NCBI GenBank assembly: GCA_038131955.1
Contig: JAYPQK010000001.1
Location: 1 to 64,000, forward strand
Reading direction: 5' to 3'
Length of the DNA: 64,000 nt
Origin: SHAN690 sp038131955
GTDB taxonomy: Bacteria > Bacteroidota > Bacteroidia > Flavobacteriales_G > Salibacteraceae
Position 1 is the first letter of the stretch. Each line of letters opens with the position of its first letter. The notes beneath the pieces were generated by a model. It saw nothing but the letters and a program-made list of their open reading frames with translations. It was not told the origin of the DNA and did not search any database. Of this stretch, positions 8,209-16,802 are shown in pieces. The position numbers were made by a program, and so were the translations under genes.

Positions 8209-9399
8209 CTACGATATCACCCCGAGTTCTTTCCCGACTTTAGTAAAGGCGGCAATCGCCTTGTCGAGATGCGCTCTTTCGTGAGCTGCAGAGAGCTGCA
8301 CGCGGATGCGGGCTTGCTCCTTTGGAACCACCGGGTAGAAGAATCCGATCACGTAGATCCCTTCCTCTAAAAGACGGTCGGCCATCTTCTGAGAGAGCGC
8401 TGCATGGTAAAGCATGATCGGAACGATCGCTGAGTCGCCATCCTTGATATCGAATCCAGCTGCTTTGATACCTTTCTTGAAGTAGTTGACATTCTCCTCC
8501 AACTTATCACGAAGCTCGGTGGTCTCACTCAACAGATCGAATACGGCAATGGACGCACCCACGATGGCTGGAGCGAGAGAATTACTGAACAGATAGGGAC
8601 GACTGCGTTGGCGCAGCATCTCGATGATCTCCTTCTTTCCTGTTGTGAATCCACCCATAGCTCCACCAAGTGCCTTGCCTAGGGTACCGGTGATGATATC
8701 CACTCTTCCCATTACACCATTCAGCTCGTGTGTTCCACGACCGGTCTTGCCGATGAAGCCCGTTGCGTGACACTCATCTACCATGACCATGGCATCATAC
8801 TTATCTGCGAGGTCACAGATCTTATCCAATTGCGCTACATAACCGTCCATGGAGAACACACCATCGGTTACGATGATACGATTTCGAGCTCCCGAAGCTG
8901 CCTTCAATTGCTCTTCCAGATCGGCCATGTCATTATTGTTGTAACGGAAGCGCTGCGCTTTACACAAACGAACGCCGTCGATGATACTCGCATGGTTCAG
9001 CGAATCGGAGATGATCGCATCCTCAGGACCTAATAATGGTTCGAATACGCCTCCATTGGCATCAAAAGCAGCAGCATAAAGGATCGTATCCTCCGTACCC
9101 AAGAACTCGGCGATCTTAGCCTCGAGCTTCTTATGGATGTCTTGGGTTCCGCAAATGAATCGGACAGACGACATACCAAAACCGTGCGTATCCAACGTAT
9201 CCTTTGCTGCTTGCACCACACGTGGGTGTGAGGAAAGCCCTAGATAGTTGTTAGAGCAAAAGTTCAACACTTCTTGTCCTGTGCTGATCTTGATCGACGC
9301 ACCTTGTACCGAGGTAATGATCCGCTCCTTTTTAAAGAGTCCTGATTCCTCGATCGACTTCAATTCATCCTGTAGCTGTTGTTTGATATTGCCGTACAT
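8209..9399 (-). CDS. kbl: Glycine C-acetyltransferase (2-amino-3-ketobutyrate CoA ligase)
   Basis: The 396-residue PLP enzyme belongs to the alpha-oxoamine synthase family. It converts 2-amino-3-ketobutyrate and CoA to glycine and acetyl-CoA in threonine breakdown. Seen are FCSNNYLGLSSHPRV near the N-terminus, VMVDECHATGFIGKTGRGT, and the PLP-lysine segment GTLGKALGGAMGG. Length and sequence fit Kbl better than the related serine palmitoyltransferase or BioF. The usual partner threonine dehydrogenase (tdh) is not adjacent, so the substrate assignment rests on sequence alone. Confidence 0.9.
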   Translation of the reverse strand: MYGNIKQQLQDELKSIEESGLFKKERIITSVQGASIKISTGQEVLNFCSNNYLGLSSHPRVVQAAKDTLDTHGFGMSSVRFICGTQDIHKKLEAKIAEFLGTEDTILYAAAFDANGGVFEPLLGPEDAIISDSLNHASIIDGVRLCKAQRFRYNNNDMADLEEQLKAASGARNRIIVTDGVFSMDGYVAQLDKICDLADKYDAMVMVDECHATGFIGKTGRGTHELNGVMGRVDIITGTLGKALGGAMGGFTTGKKEIIEMLRQRSRPYLFSNSLAPAIVGASIAVFDLLSETTELRDKLEENVNYFKKGIKAAGFDIKDGDSAIVPIMLYHAALSQKMADRLLEEGIYVIGFFYPVVPKEQARIRVQLSAAHERAHLDKAIAAFTKVGKELGVIS

Positions 9400-9430
9400 A
9401 GTCCGTTTTTGATTTGGGGCCGAAAAATAA

Positions 9431-9457
9431 GAAAGCAGCCGCGAATGGGCTGCTTTC
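9431..9457 (-). terminator. Hairpin terminator after gdhA
   Basis: A 10-bp stem GAAAGCAGCC/GGCTGCTTTC with a short loop lies 24 bases past the gdhA stop, followed on the minus strand by CTTATTTTTC. It is a probable terminator that separates gdhA from kbl. Confidence 0.65.
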
Positions 9458-9480
9458 CAATGGTCTATTATAGGATCGGA

Positions 9481-10830
9481 TTAAACGTGTCCTTGAGCGA
9501 GCATCGCGTCGGCTACCTTAATAAAGCCAGCCACGTTAGCACCCTTCACGTAGTTCACGTATCCATTCTCATCTGTTCCGTACTTCACACATGCTTCATG
9601 AATACTATTCATGATGCCGTGAAGTCGTTGATCCACTTCTTCACGAGTCCAGCTCAAACGCAATGAGTTCTGGCTCATTTCAAGTCCTGAAGTAGCCACA
9701 CCACCCGCATTAGAAGCTTTACCTGGTGCGAAAAGGATCTTCGCACTGTGGAATGCCTCGATCGCTTCAGGAGTAGAAGGCATGTTCGCTCCTTCGCTCA
9801 CACACATACATCCATTGTTGATCAATGACTTTGCTTCTTCGCCGTTCAGTTCGTTCTGTGTAGCACAAGGAAGAGCAATGTCGCACTTCACGCCCCAAGG
9901 ACGCTTACCTGCATGGTATTCAGCACCGAACTTCTCAGCGTACTCGCTGATGCGACCACGACGGTTGTTCTTAAGATCCATCAGCCAAGCCAATTTCTCT
10001 GCATTGATAGCATCCTTATCGTAGATGAATCCTCCTGAGTCGGACATGGTCACAACCTTAGCTCCGAGCTGAGTAGCTTTCTCACAAGCATACTGAGCAA
10101 CGTTACCGCTACCTGAGATGACCACGGTCTTTCCGCTGAAGCTCTCACCCTTGGTCTTGAGCATATTCTCCGCAAAGTAGACGTTACCGTATCCTGTAGC
10201 TTCAGGACGGATCAAGCTACCTCCGTACTCGATACCCTTACCGGTCAATACTCCGGTAAACTCGTTGCGGATACGCTTATACTGACCGAACATGTATCCG
10301 ATCTCGCGTCCACCCACTCCGATATCTCCGGCAGGAACGTCGGTGTCAGGACCGATGTGCTTAGAAAGCTCTGTCATGAAGCTCTGGCAGAATCGCATCA
10401 CTTCGTTGTCTGACTTTCCTTTTGGATCGAAATCAGAACCTCCTTTGCCACCTCCCATAGGAAGCGTTGTCAATGAGTTCTTGAACACCTGCTCGAAAGC
10501 GAGGAACTTCAAGATGCTCAAGTTGACCGAAGGGTGAAAACGAAGTCCTCCTTTGTATGGACCGATGGCTGAATTCATTTCAATCCGGTAGCCACGGTTC
10601 ACTTGATAATTTCCTTGGTCATCCAACCATGGAACACGGAACATGATCACACGCTCTGGCTCAACGATCCTGTCAAGGATGTTAGCTTCCGTGTATTTTT
10701 TGTTGCTCGCAACGTAAGGAATCACGGTCTCAGCGACCTCGTGAACAGCCTGAAGGAATTCGGTCTCATTAGGGTTCTTTGCCCGCACCGCTTCCATGAA
10801 GCTATCGATCTGCGATTGATAATTACTCAT
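9481..10830 (-). CDS. gdhA: Glutamate dehydrogenase, hexameric class I
   Basis: The 449-residue enzyme makes glutamate from 2-oxoglutarate and ammonia. The catalytic lysine region MGGGKGGSDFDPKGKSD, the PAGDIGVGGREIGYMFG segment, and the Rossmann loop VISGSGNVAQYA are all intact. The length is that of small hexameric, usually NADP-dependent enzymes; cofactor choice is inferred from family similarity. The gene appears monocistronic, with a TAnnTTTG box (TACTTTTG) about 40 bases upstream and a terminator downstream. Confidence 0.95.
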   Translation of the reverse strand: MSNYQSQIDSFMEAVRAKNPNETEFLQAVHEVAETVIPYVASNKKYTEANILDRIVEPERVIMFRVPWLDDQGNYQVNRGYRIEMNSAIGPYKGGLRFHPSVNLSILKFLAFEQVFKNSLTTLPMGGGKGGSDFDPKGKSDNEVMRFCQSFMTELSKHIGPDTDVPAGDIGVGGREIGYMFGQYKRIRNEFTGVLTGKGIEYGGSLIRPEATGYGNVYFAENMLKTKGESFSGKTVVISGSGNVAQYACEKATQLGAKVVTMSDSGGFIYDKDAINAEKLAWLMDLKNNRRGRISEYAEKFGAEYHAGKRPWGVKCDIALPCATQNELNGEEAKSLINNGCMCVSEGANMPSTPEAIEAFHSAKILFAPGKASNAGGVATSGLEMSQNSLRLSWTREEVDQRLHGIMNSIHEACVKYGTDENGYVNYVKGANVAGFIKVADAMLAQGHV

Positions 10831-10872
10831 TGTGAACTGGTTAAGTATCTATTAAGTCTGTGAATTGTGGCG

Positions 10873-10880
10873 CAAAAGTA
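10873..10880 (-). promoter_or_regulatory. TAnnTTTG promoter box for gdhA
   Basis: TACTTTTG on the minus strand lies 42 bases upstream of the gdhA ATG, in the spacer behind the coiled-coil gene. No convincing -33 element was seen at 19 bases. Confidence 0.35.
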
Positions 10881-10908
10881 GGAGAAATACAATCCTGAAA
10901 ACCTAATT

Positions 10909-11721
10909 TCAGTCATCCTCTGACGGATATTTCTGGCGATACATCGAAACTTGCTCCTCCCAGTATCGACGCGTGACGTCGCGGTCGTCCATAAAGAAGA
11001 ATTCACCGCCCCATTTGTGCTTGACTTTTTTGAAGATGATCACATCAATTCCTTCCTTGACAACGATCCTAACGACCTCACTTTTCTGAAGGGTGAATGT
11101 CTCTTCCGTCACCCCATTTTCGAAGGATGAAAAGTCTTCCTTGACCTTGGTCTTCTCGGTTTTCGAAGCAGGAGCCTTGGGCTTGAGCTCAACATCACGC
11201 GCTGAAACCGACTGGATCGCAGTGGCCGCCTCCTTTGGTACTTCTTCCACCTCAACTTGCGGAGGAGTCAGGGTCTCAGCAATCGCTTCAGCCGAATCCA
11301 CCTCCTCTACTTCGACCACCTCCGGAATGGTTGCATCTACCTGACGTTCTTGAATTCCCTTGCTCTCTGACGATGGAAGAGCAGTAGCTCCTAGCAGCGG
11401 CACCTCTACGATAATGGAGTCCACGGAGCGAGCCGCTCGTCTTGCCATGAGGATATCGAGGTCATTGACCTTGGACTGAAGCCATTGTTCCTTTTCTGCA
11501 TTGTATTGGATCGCTTCTTCATACGCCATCCGAGCCGTTACATACTCTTTGGCTTTGAAAGCGCCATCCGCCTTCTCCATTGTCTCCTCGTACTTGCGCT
11601 CACGCTCGATCTGCGCTTCAATCTCAGCCTTCTCACGTTGAAGCTTTTTATTGAGTTCTTGACCTTGCGTTGCGCCGGCCAGGCAAAAGAGTACCAATAC
11701 CAAGGTTAGGGCTCTTGTCAT
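10909..11721 (-). CDS. Exported coiled-coil/TPR-like protein of unknown function
   Basis: The 270-residue protein starts with a signal peptide (MTRALTLVLVLFCLAGATQG). Next comes a charged coiled-coil region (residues 22-50), one TPR-like helix pair (ADGAFKAKEYVTARMAYEEAI, split over about 50-71), and a long Pro/Glu/Val/Lys-rich low-complexity linker (about 110-190). It ends in a compact C-terminal domain rich in aromatics and charge (WGGEFFFMDD, VTRRYWEEQ). I do not recognise a named family. It overlaps the Nudix gene upstream by four bases (ATGA), so it is the last gene of a BadF-Nudix-coiled-coil unit. Periplasmic location is inferred. Confidence 0.75.
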   Translation of the reverse strand: MTRALTLVLVLFCLAGATQGQELNKKLQREKAEIEAQIERERKYEETMEKADGAFKAKEYVTARMAYEEAIQYNAEKEQWLQSKVNDLDILMARRAARSVDSIIVEVPLLGATALPSSESKGIQERQVDATIPEVVEVEEVDSAEAIAETLTPPQVEVEEVPKEAATAIQSVSARDVELKPKAPASKTEKTKVKEDFSSFENGVTEETFTLQKSEVVRIVVKEGIDVIIFKKVKHKWGGEFFFMDDRDVTRRYWEEQVSMYRQKYPSEDD

Positions 11722-12359
11722 CTTATCTTCAGTAGCATTTGTTTCATTTCACTCAGCATCATCGCGGTTGCCCCCCAAATTTTGAAGTGATCAAACTCAA
11801 AATACGGAGTTTTAATGGCAAGGCCATAGCTCGTCTTGATCTTTCCTTCCACAACGTTCCTTTCGTCCAATAAGTGCGCCAAAGGAAGATGGATCACATC
11901 CTTCACCTCACGTGGGTCCTGAGTTAAGGGAGGCAGCTCTTCCAAAACGTAAACAAAAGGGTGCACCAAAAAGCGACTTGGGGGTATATAGACCTCGCTT
12001 AATGACCGGACGAACTGAGGCATTGATCGTGGGACACCAACCTCTTCTTCCATCTCTCGCAATGCCGTTCCTTGCAAATCGGAGTCTCCTTCCTCTCTTT
12101 TTCCACCTGGAAAGGCTACCTGACCGCTATGTACCCCATCATAAGATTGACGTTCGATCAACAAGACATGAGCTTCACCCTCCTTTGAAAATATGGTTGC
12201 AGCTACCGCACTGATCTTTGGCGCCCTGTCATTCTCAAAAGCCTCACGACGCTCCTTTGCCAAGACCGGTAAAATCTCTTCATGGGCCGACCGACCGTCC
12301 ACCTCAACTTCACGAAATGCCGGCAGGGCGTTTAGAAAAAGTTCAAAATTCATGCTCAT
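11718..12359 (-). CDS. Nudix hydrolase, CoA pyrophosphatase (NudL/YeaB-like)
   Basis: The 213-residue protein has the combined motif of this subgroup: HSGQVAFPGGKRE (residues 77-89) leading into the Nudix box with REMEEEVGV (101-109). The box glutamates bind the metal that supports hydrolysis of nucleoside diphosphate-linked substrates. The upstream HSGQ-FPGG feature is typical of coenzyme A pyrophosphatases, so CoA or oxidised CoA is the likely substrate. It overlaps the kinase gene upstream by 17 bases and the coiled-coil gene downstream by four, indicating tight translational coupling. Confidence 0.88.
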   Translation of the reverse strand: MSMNFELFLNALPAFREVEVDGRSAHEEILPVLAKERREAFENDRAPKISAVAATIFSKEGEAHVLLIERQSYDGVHSGQVAFPGGKREEGDSDLQGTALREMEEEVGVPRSMPQFVRSLSEVYIPPSRFLVHPFVYVLEELPPLTQDPREVKDVIHLPLAHLLDERNVVEGKIKTSYGLAIKTPYFEFDHFKIWGATAMMLSEMKQMLLKIR

Positions 12360-13191
12360 CCAAGTGGTAGCGCATCAACAGGTCGATAGGCTTCCGCATC
12401 ACCCTACCCATCCTCAAGCCGTGCTCATCCATCACCGACTTTAACTCGGATTCAAATTCTTTGGCCACGGAACCCAAGAAATGGTGTGGCATCTCGGGCT
12501 GACCATACTTGACGAGGTGCTTTCGCACAAAAGCGCCAAATACCCCCTTGACCAGATCTTGCACAAACTGATGCTCGCGATGCTTACTACAAAAGGGGGC
12601 AAAGGATGCTAGAAACCTATTGGGAAGAGGATTGTGATAGATGGCTTGGAGCATCTCTTCATGATCATAACCGAACATAGCATCGAAATCCTCCTGAATA
12701 TCTGAAGGCATCTCTCGATACGATCGAGCTCGAATGAGTTGCTTTCCTATATGTCCACCGCTACCTTCATCACCCAAGACATAGCCAAGGTTGGTGACAT
12801 TGTCTATGATCTTCTCACCATTATAAAGACAGGAGTTCGAACCCGTCCCGAGAATACTTGCGATACCTTCTTCATGCTGACAGCAAGCACGTGCAGCCCC
12901 TAGAAGGTCATGAAACACTTCGATCTTAGCGTTGGGGAAAACCTCTTTAAGGCCCCGTTCAATGATCTCATTTCTTTTTGCGCTCGAGCAACCGGCGCCG
13001 TAGAAATAGACCGCTTGCACCTGATCGTCCAAGGATTCAGGCTTTGCCTCAGATACCGTACGCGACACCAAGGTCTCACTCACAAAAAATGGATTTAACC
13101 CGATCGTCTTGAATCTGATCTCTTCTTGAACCTGTGGCCCTAGCGCTACCCAATCGGTCTTCGTAGAACCGCTGTCTGCTACACAAATCAC
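12343..13191 (-). CDS. BadF/BadG-type ATPase, N-acetylglucosamine kinase-like
   Basis: The 282-residue protein belongs to the actin-like ATPase fold. Phosphate-1 motif ADSGSTKTDW lies at residues 5-14 and the second phosphate motif SILGTGSNS is near residue 117. Its length and sequence match the short Bacteroidota proteins annotated as N-acetylglucosamine kinase or BadF/BadG/BcrA/BcrD ATPase, so amino-sugar phosphorylation is plausible but not shown. Translation starts at GTG (13189-13191). It heads a three-gene overlapping unit with the Nudix and coiled-coil genes, and a TAnnTTTG box ends four bases before the start. Confidence 0.82.
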   Translation of the reverse strand: MICVADSGSTKTDWVALGPQVQEEIRFKTIGLNPFFVSETLVSRTVSEAKPESLDDQVQAVYFYGAGCSSAKRNEIIERGLKEVFPNAKIEVFHDLLGAARACCQHEEGIASILGTGSNSCLYNGEKIIDNVTNLGYVLGDEGSGGHIGKQLIRARSYREMPSDIQEDFDAMFGYDHEEMLQAIYHNPLPNRFLASFAPFCSKHREHQFVQDLVKGVFGAFVRKHLVKYGQPEMPHHFLGSVAKEFESELKSVMDEHGLRMGRVMRKPIDLLMRYHLDEHEF

Positions 13192-13195
13192 GATG

Positions 13196-13203
13196 CAAAC
13201 TTA
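13196..13203 (-). promoter_or_regulatory. TAnnTTTG promoter box for the BadF-type kinase
   Basis: TAAGTTTG on the minus strand is followed by four bases (CATC) and the GTG start. The spacing predicts a leaderless or nearly leaderless transcript. Confidence 0.45.
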
Positions 13204-13228
13204 GTATGACTCACCCATAGAGAGAAAG

Positions 13229-13262
13229 AAAAAAGCCCTAGTCAATCGACCAGGGCTTTCTT
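13229..13262 (-). terminator. Terminator after the first tandem T9SS gene
   Basis: The stem AGCCCT(A)GTC/GAC(C)AGGGCT has an AATC loop and a run of A on the plus strand side, which becomes a U-tract for minus-strand transcription. It lies seven bases past the stop of the gene at 13269. Confidence 0.75.
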
Positions 13263-13268
13263 TAAGGT

Positions 13269-16200
13269 TTATTTCCTTTCTCGTATGAGGGTAAGATCCC
13301 CACGCCATTCCACCTCTTCGGCATCCAGCGTGCGTTCGCGTCCCGTCACTACGTAGTAGTACGTTCCTTCTGGTTCCTTACCTCCATCCCAGAACTGGGT
13401 CAGGTCTTCTGTCTCAAACACCTTCGTTCCCCAACGGTTGAAGATCTTGATATTGAACTCCTCTATGCCCTCGATCGTCCACTCGAACAGATCGTTCTGG
13501 TTGTCACCGTTCGGTGTGAACACGTTCGGTACAAAGAAGTTGGTGATACGATCCGTTCTGATCTTCACTACGTGTGAGTCGATACAGCGTCCGTTGTCCG
13601 CGATCAAGGTCACGAAGTACGTCCCGATGTCCTCGAAGGTGAACTCCTGTGGATCGCCCGTCTCGTCATTGTAGCTGCTGTACTGATCAAAAGTCCAGGT
13701 GTAGACCAACCTGCTGGTGTCTGGTCCGCTTTGGTTGATGAACCGTACTTCAAACGGTACGCTTCCCTTCACCACGCCATCAGCGCCTACTGTTACATCT
13801 ACGTCTGTCTCGTCTGCCGTAAAGAATGCATCCGGACTTGGCAATACTTCTGTGATCAAGCGTGACCATCCACTCTCGCAACCATACTCGCTTACTTGAG
13901 TTCCATAGATCACCGTTGGCATATCTACCAACTCGCCATAGTAGAATGGGTTACCTGCTCCTAGCACCTCTAGGTCTTCGAACTGAAGGATGCTATCAGG
14001 GTCAGAGAACGTTCCGTTCCATGAGTACCACTTATAGGTATTGCTCAGCAATCCATCACCGCGTACCCACCAGCCTTCGCCTTGGCAGTACGGTCCACCG
14101 CCGAACACTTTTGGCTTAACCGGTGTACGTGCGATGCGTACTTCCACTACTTCCTTGTTGTAGCAAGTAGTTACCGTATCATACAGCTCGTAGCTGATCG
14201 TGTAGAGTCCTTCTCCCAGCTCGCTTGGCACGAAGTATCCGTCGTGAAGCTGCACCAGGGATCCTCCCCAGATACCATCTGCGCGAGCCGTCTCCAGCTG
14301 AACACTGTCATCGATGTTGTCACAGTACACACTGTCTGCGCCGAAGATCGATGCATCCGGTAGCAAGTTGATCACGAGTTCTTCCGTGGTTGTCGTTCCA
14401 CACTCTCCGTCGATCGTATAGGTGATCGGATAGGTTCCTGCCTTTAGGCCGGCGGTGTTGAAGTAGTAGTTACCCGGGTTCAGCGGATCTTCTTCTACGT
14501 TCTTGCCCGTCCACTCTCCGAATGGATCAGCTTCGTAATCGTTCAAGTAGATGATTACTTCTTCACCTGCACAAAGCTTAGGTAGAGAGTCGATGTCCGT
14601 GTTGTACTCGTTGATGATGCGGAAGTCAGCCGAGTCCGTAAATACGCAGCCGCTATCGTCTACCGTATGGAAGATGCGAACCGTATCAGGCGCCGTGTTG
14701 GCATAAGCACTTGGATCGAAGATACCACCCGCTGTTACGTTCGGACCACTCCAGGTACCACCATCGGTGTAGCCGCGAAGCTGCTCTGAGGTTGAGAACT
14801 TACAGAACGGTCCTTCGGTCAACACACGTGCATCCGGCAAGCCCTTCACGCGGATCGCGCGCTGCTTGGTGTTGGCGCAGACGCCTTCTAATACATAGGT
14901 AATGGTTACCGTGGAGTCCCTTCCAAAGCCTGGATCAAGGATGTCCGGCGCGAACACACCGCCCACTCCATTCACGATACCCGGACCTAAGAATGTTCCA
15001 CCGGGTGTTACCGGTACGAGGGTATCCAGTGGGTCGCTGGCACAGTACACTACGGTATCTACGGTTCCTCCGTTGATCGGATCGAAGTTTACGTTGAACT
15101 GATCGAACACTTCCACCACGATGGTATCAGAATTACCGCAAGTTGCGCTCAAATTACTGGTCACCACATAAGCCGTGGTCTGTTGTGGATGCACCCATGG
15201 TGTTTGACACTGAACACATCCAAAGTTTTGTCCTACGATGATCGGATCACCATAGAGCACTGACCAATAGAAGGTATCTCCTCCATTCGCATCCAAGGTG
15301 ATCGTATCCAAGCTACAAATAGCCGTATCAGGACCAAGGAAGGTAGAAGGCACAATTCGAATTCGGTAGTTGTATACGTTGAAACCTGTGACCGGACAGA
15401 AATCATCCTCGACCACCAGGTTAAACGGCACGAAGGACAGATTCGTTGGCACGGCCGACCAGGCTATATGGACCGTATCTGGGTTCGTCCCCGTGGTTGT
15501 CCATGTTGCGCCAGGCAACAACTGATCGATATTACAGCTGATGGTCAAGCTGTCATTAGAAAGGTTTCCGGCCGAATCGTAATCGTAGATCAAGATGTCA
15601 AACTCGAAATCCTGACCAAAACAAACTTCTACGGTATTGGAATCGATCAAGGCACCAGAACCATTGAAATTCTGGATACCCACTGGGTCGACCGGTGGGT
15701 TATTGTTACAACTGTCGAGGACAATGAACTGTACGTCACGATGCACGGACCCAATATACTCTCCAGATTCAGGGTCGTACTCATCCACTCGAACTGCCAC
15801 GGCGTAATTCGCAAAATTGTATCCAGGCGGAATGAAAGCTGTAAACTCTACTTGTCCAGTAGCATTATCAATGGTGATTCCTGGGATAGGCTCAAGACCA
15901 GTAGCAGGAATAGCTGCGTTGTAAGCGATGTAAGAAAACCCGGTAGTTGTACTAAAACCATCGATCGCTGTATCCAATTCCCACCAAAGGCTGTCACCAT
16001 CCAATTCAATAGCACCCCAGTTGTAGGTAACTTCTTGACCGTCACAGAAGAATGGGATCGGCTTCGGAGTGGTAAACTGAACTGTAGTATTCGTTGGATA
16101 ATCTGCTTGATTCAGTTTAGCGTAGGCAATAAGACCTGGTTGTGAAGTGTAGTTGGTTCCTGAGTTACGACAGCAAATTCCTGTATAGATGAACCACTCG

Positions 16201-16628
16201 CTACATGTGGACTGAGAGAACTCACTAAAGCTGAAGGTTCCTTTATAGATATGCCACTCAATTCCCAAGAGACCTGTTTGCCATGTTCCATTGGGAGGAC
16301 ATGAGCTTAGATAAGACTGTGCATTACAGATCGGTGAGGCTTCGATCACCGTGTCCGACTGTAATGTAATGCTTGTGGTAAACCCTTGGTCAGGACAAAA
16401 GAACGACGCATTGATGGTTGAACCTGCACCTGCCGCACTCTGTGCGTTACCGGTTGGAGAGAATGCAGTTCCACCGCAATAGCGCAAGAAATCGACGATG
16501 ACTTCAAAGGTGTCGCCATTGATGTGACGATAGGTAATATTCATTCCCTGGTTGTGAGAGGCAAAGCTCTGTGACACTCCTGCCAAAAGGAAGCCTAGAA
16601 CCAAGGTCAGTCGGATTAGATTCTTCAT
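13269..16628 (-). CDS. T9SS type-B sorting domain protein (tandem copy A)
   Basis: The 1119-residue secreted protein begins at ATG 16628 with signal peptide MKNLIRLTLVLGFLLAGVSQ; the longer frame would need an ATT start. The N-terminal ~450 residues form a region shared in outline with copy B (FLRYCGG, PIPFFCDGQE, YDPESG, DDFCPVTGFN). The remaining ~670 residues are rich in cysteine and Ig/PKD-like repeats and are identical to copy B. The end is a gliding-motility-associated C-terminal domain (FFVPNVFTPNGDNQNDLFEW, IFNRWGTKVFET, WRGDLTLIRERK) that directs export by the type IX system and surface attachment. It is likely an adhesin or structural surface protein; ligand unknown. Terminators lie on both sides, so A and B are probably separate transcripts. 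Confidence 0.88.
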   Translation of the reverse strand: MKNLIRLTLVLGFLLAGVSQSFASHNQGMNITYRHINGDTFEVIVDFLRYCGGTAFSPTGNAQSAAGAGSTINASFFCPDQGFTTSITLQSDTVIEASPICNAQSYLSSCPPNGTWQTGLLGIEWHIYKGTFSFSEFSQSTCSEWFIYTGICCRNSGTNYTSQPGLIAYAKLNQADYPTNTTVQFTTPKPIPFFCDGQEVTYNWGAIELDGDSLWWELDTAIDGFSTTTGFSYIAYNAAIPATGLEPIPGITIDNATGQVEFTAFIPPGYNFANYAVAVRVDEYDPESGEYIGSVHRDVQFIVLDSCNNNPPVDPVGIQNFNGSGALIDSNTVEVCFGQDFEFDILIYDYDSAGNLSNDSLTISCNIDQLLPGATWTTTGTNPDTVHIAWSAVPTNLSFVPFNLVVEDDFCPVTGFNVYNYRIRIVPSTFLGPDTAICSLDTITLDANGGDTFYWSVLYGDPIIVGQNFGCVQCQTPWVHPQQTTAYVVTSNLSATCGNSDTIVVEVFDQFNVNFDPINGGTVDTVVYCASDPLDTLVPVTPGGTFLGPGIVNGVGGVFAPDILDPGFGRDSTVTITYVLEGVCANTKQRAIRVKGLPDARVLTEGPFCKFSTSEQLRGYTDGGTWSGPNVTAGGIFDPSAYANTAPDTVRIFHTVDDSGCVFTDSADFRIINEYNTDIDSLPKLCAGEEVIIYLNDYEADPFGEWTGKNVEEDPLNPGNYYFNTAGLKAGTYPITYTIDGECGTTTTEELVINLLPDASIFGADSVYCDNIDDSVQLETARADGIWGGSLVQLHDGYFVPSELGEGLYTISYELYDTVTTCYNKEVVEVRIARTPVKPKVFGGGPYCQGEGWWVRGDGLLSNTYKWYSWNGTFSDPDSILQFEDLEVLGAGNPFYYGELVDMPTVIYGTQVSEYGCESGWSRLITEVLPSPDAFFTADETDVDVTVGADGVVKGSVPFEVRFINQSGPDTSRLVYTWTFDQYSSYNDETGDPQEFTFEDIGTYFVTLIADNGRCIDSHVVKIRTDRITNFFVPNVFTPNGDNQNDLFEWTIEGIEEFNIKIFNRWGTKVFETEDLTQFWDGGKEPEGTYYYVVTGRERTLDAEEVEWRGDLTLIRERK
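13278..15286 (-). repeat. 2.0-kb direct repeat, copy A
   Basis: This 2009-base block is repeated at 16808+4 to 18820 (offset 3534). By eye I found only three differences, at 13788, 13794 and 15051, all synonymous valine codons. Identity ends sharply at 15286, after which the two genes differ at many positions. Confidence 0.92.
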
Positions 16629-16750
16629 ACGTGTTTCGGTATTAGTATTCAATAGACAGACGAAAGCCAATAAAAGTTGCCTGAATCTACTGAATTGAAA
16701 TACGAATATACGGCGGACCTATAAAATCTAACCCTAATGAATGACGGCTA

Positions 16751-16782
16751 AAAGAAAAGGCCCCGATCTCTCGAGGCCTTCT
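16751..16782 (-). terminator. Terminator after the second tandem T9SS gene
   Basis: The stem AAGGCC(C)CGA/TCG(A)GGCCTT has a TCTC loop and is followed on the minus strand by TTTTCTTTTAG. It lies between copy B and copy A. Confidence 0.7.
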
Positions 16783-16802
16783 ACTTATTTCAGGAATGAA
16801 TT

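Noticed and set aside
15468..16145. 225-codon open frame antisense to tandem copy A
   Set aside because: It is not conserved in copy B at the matching place, as expected for a shadow frame.
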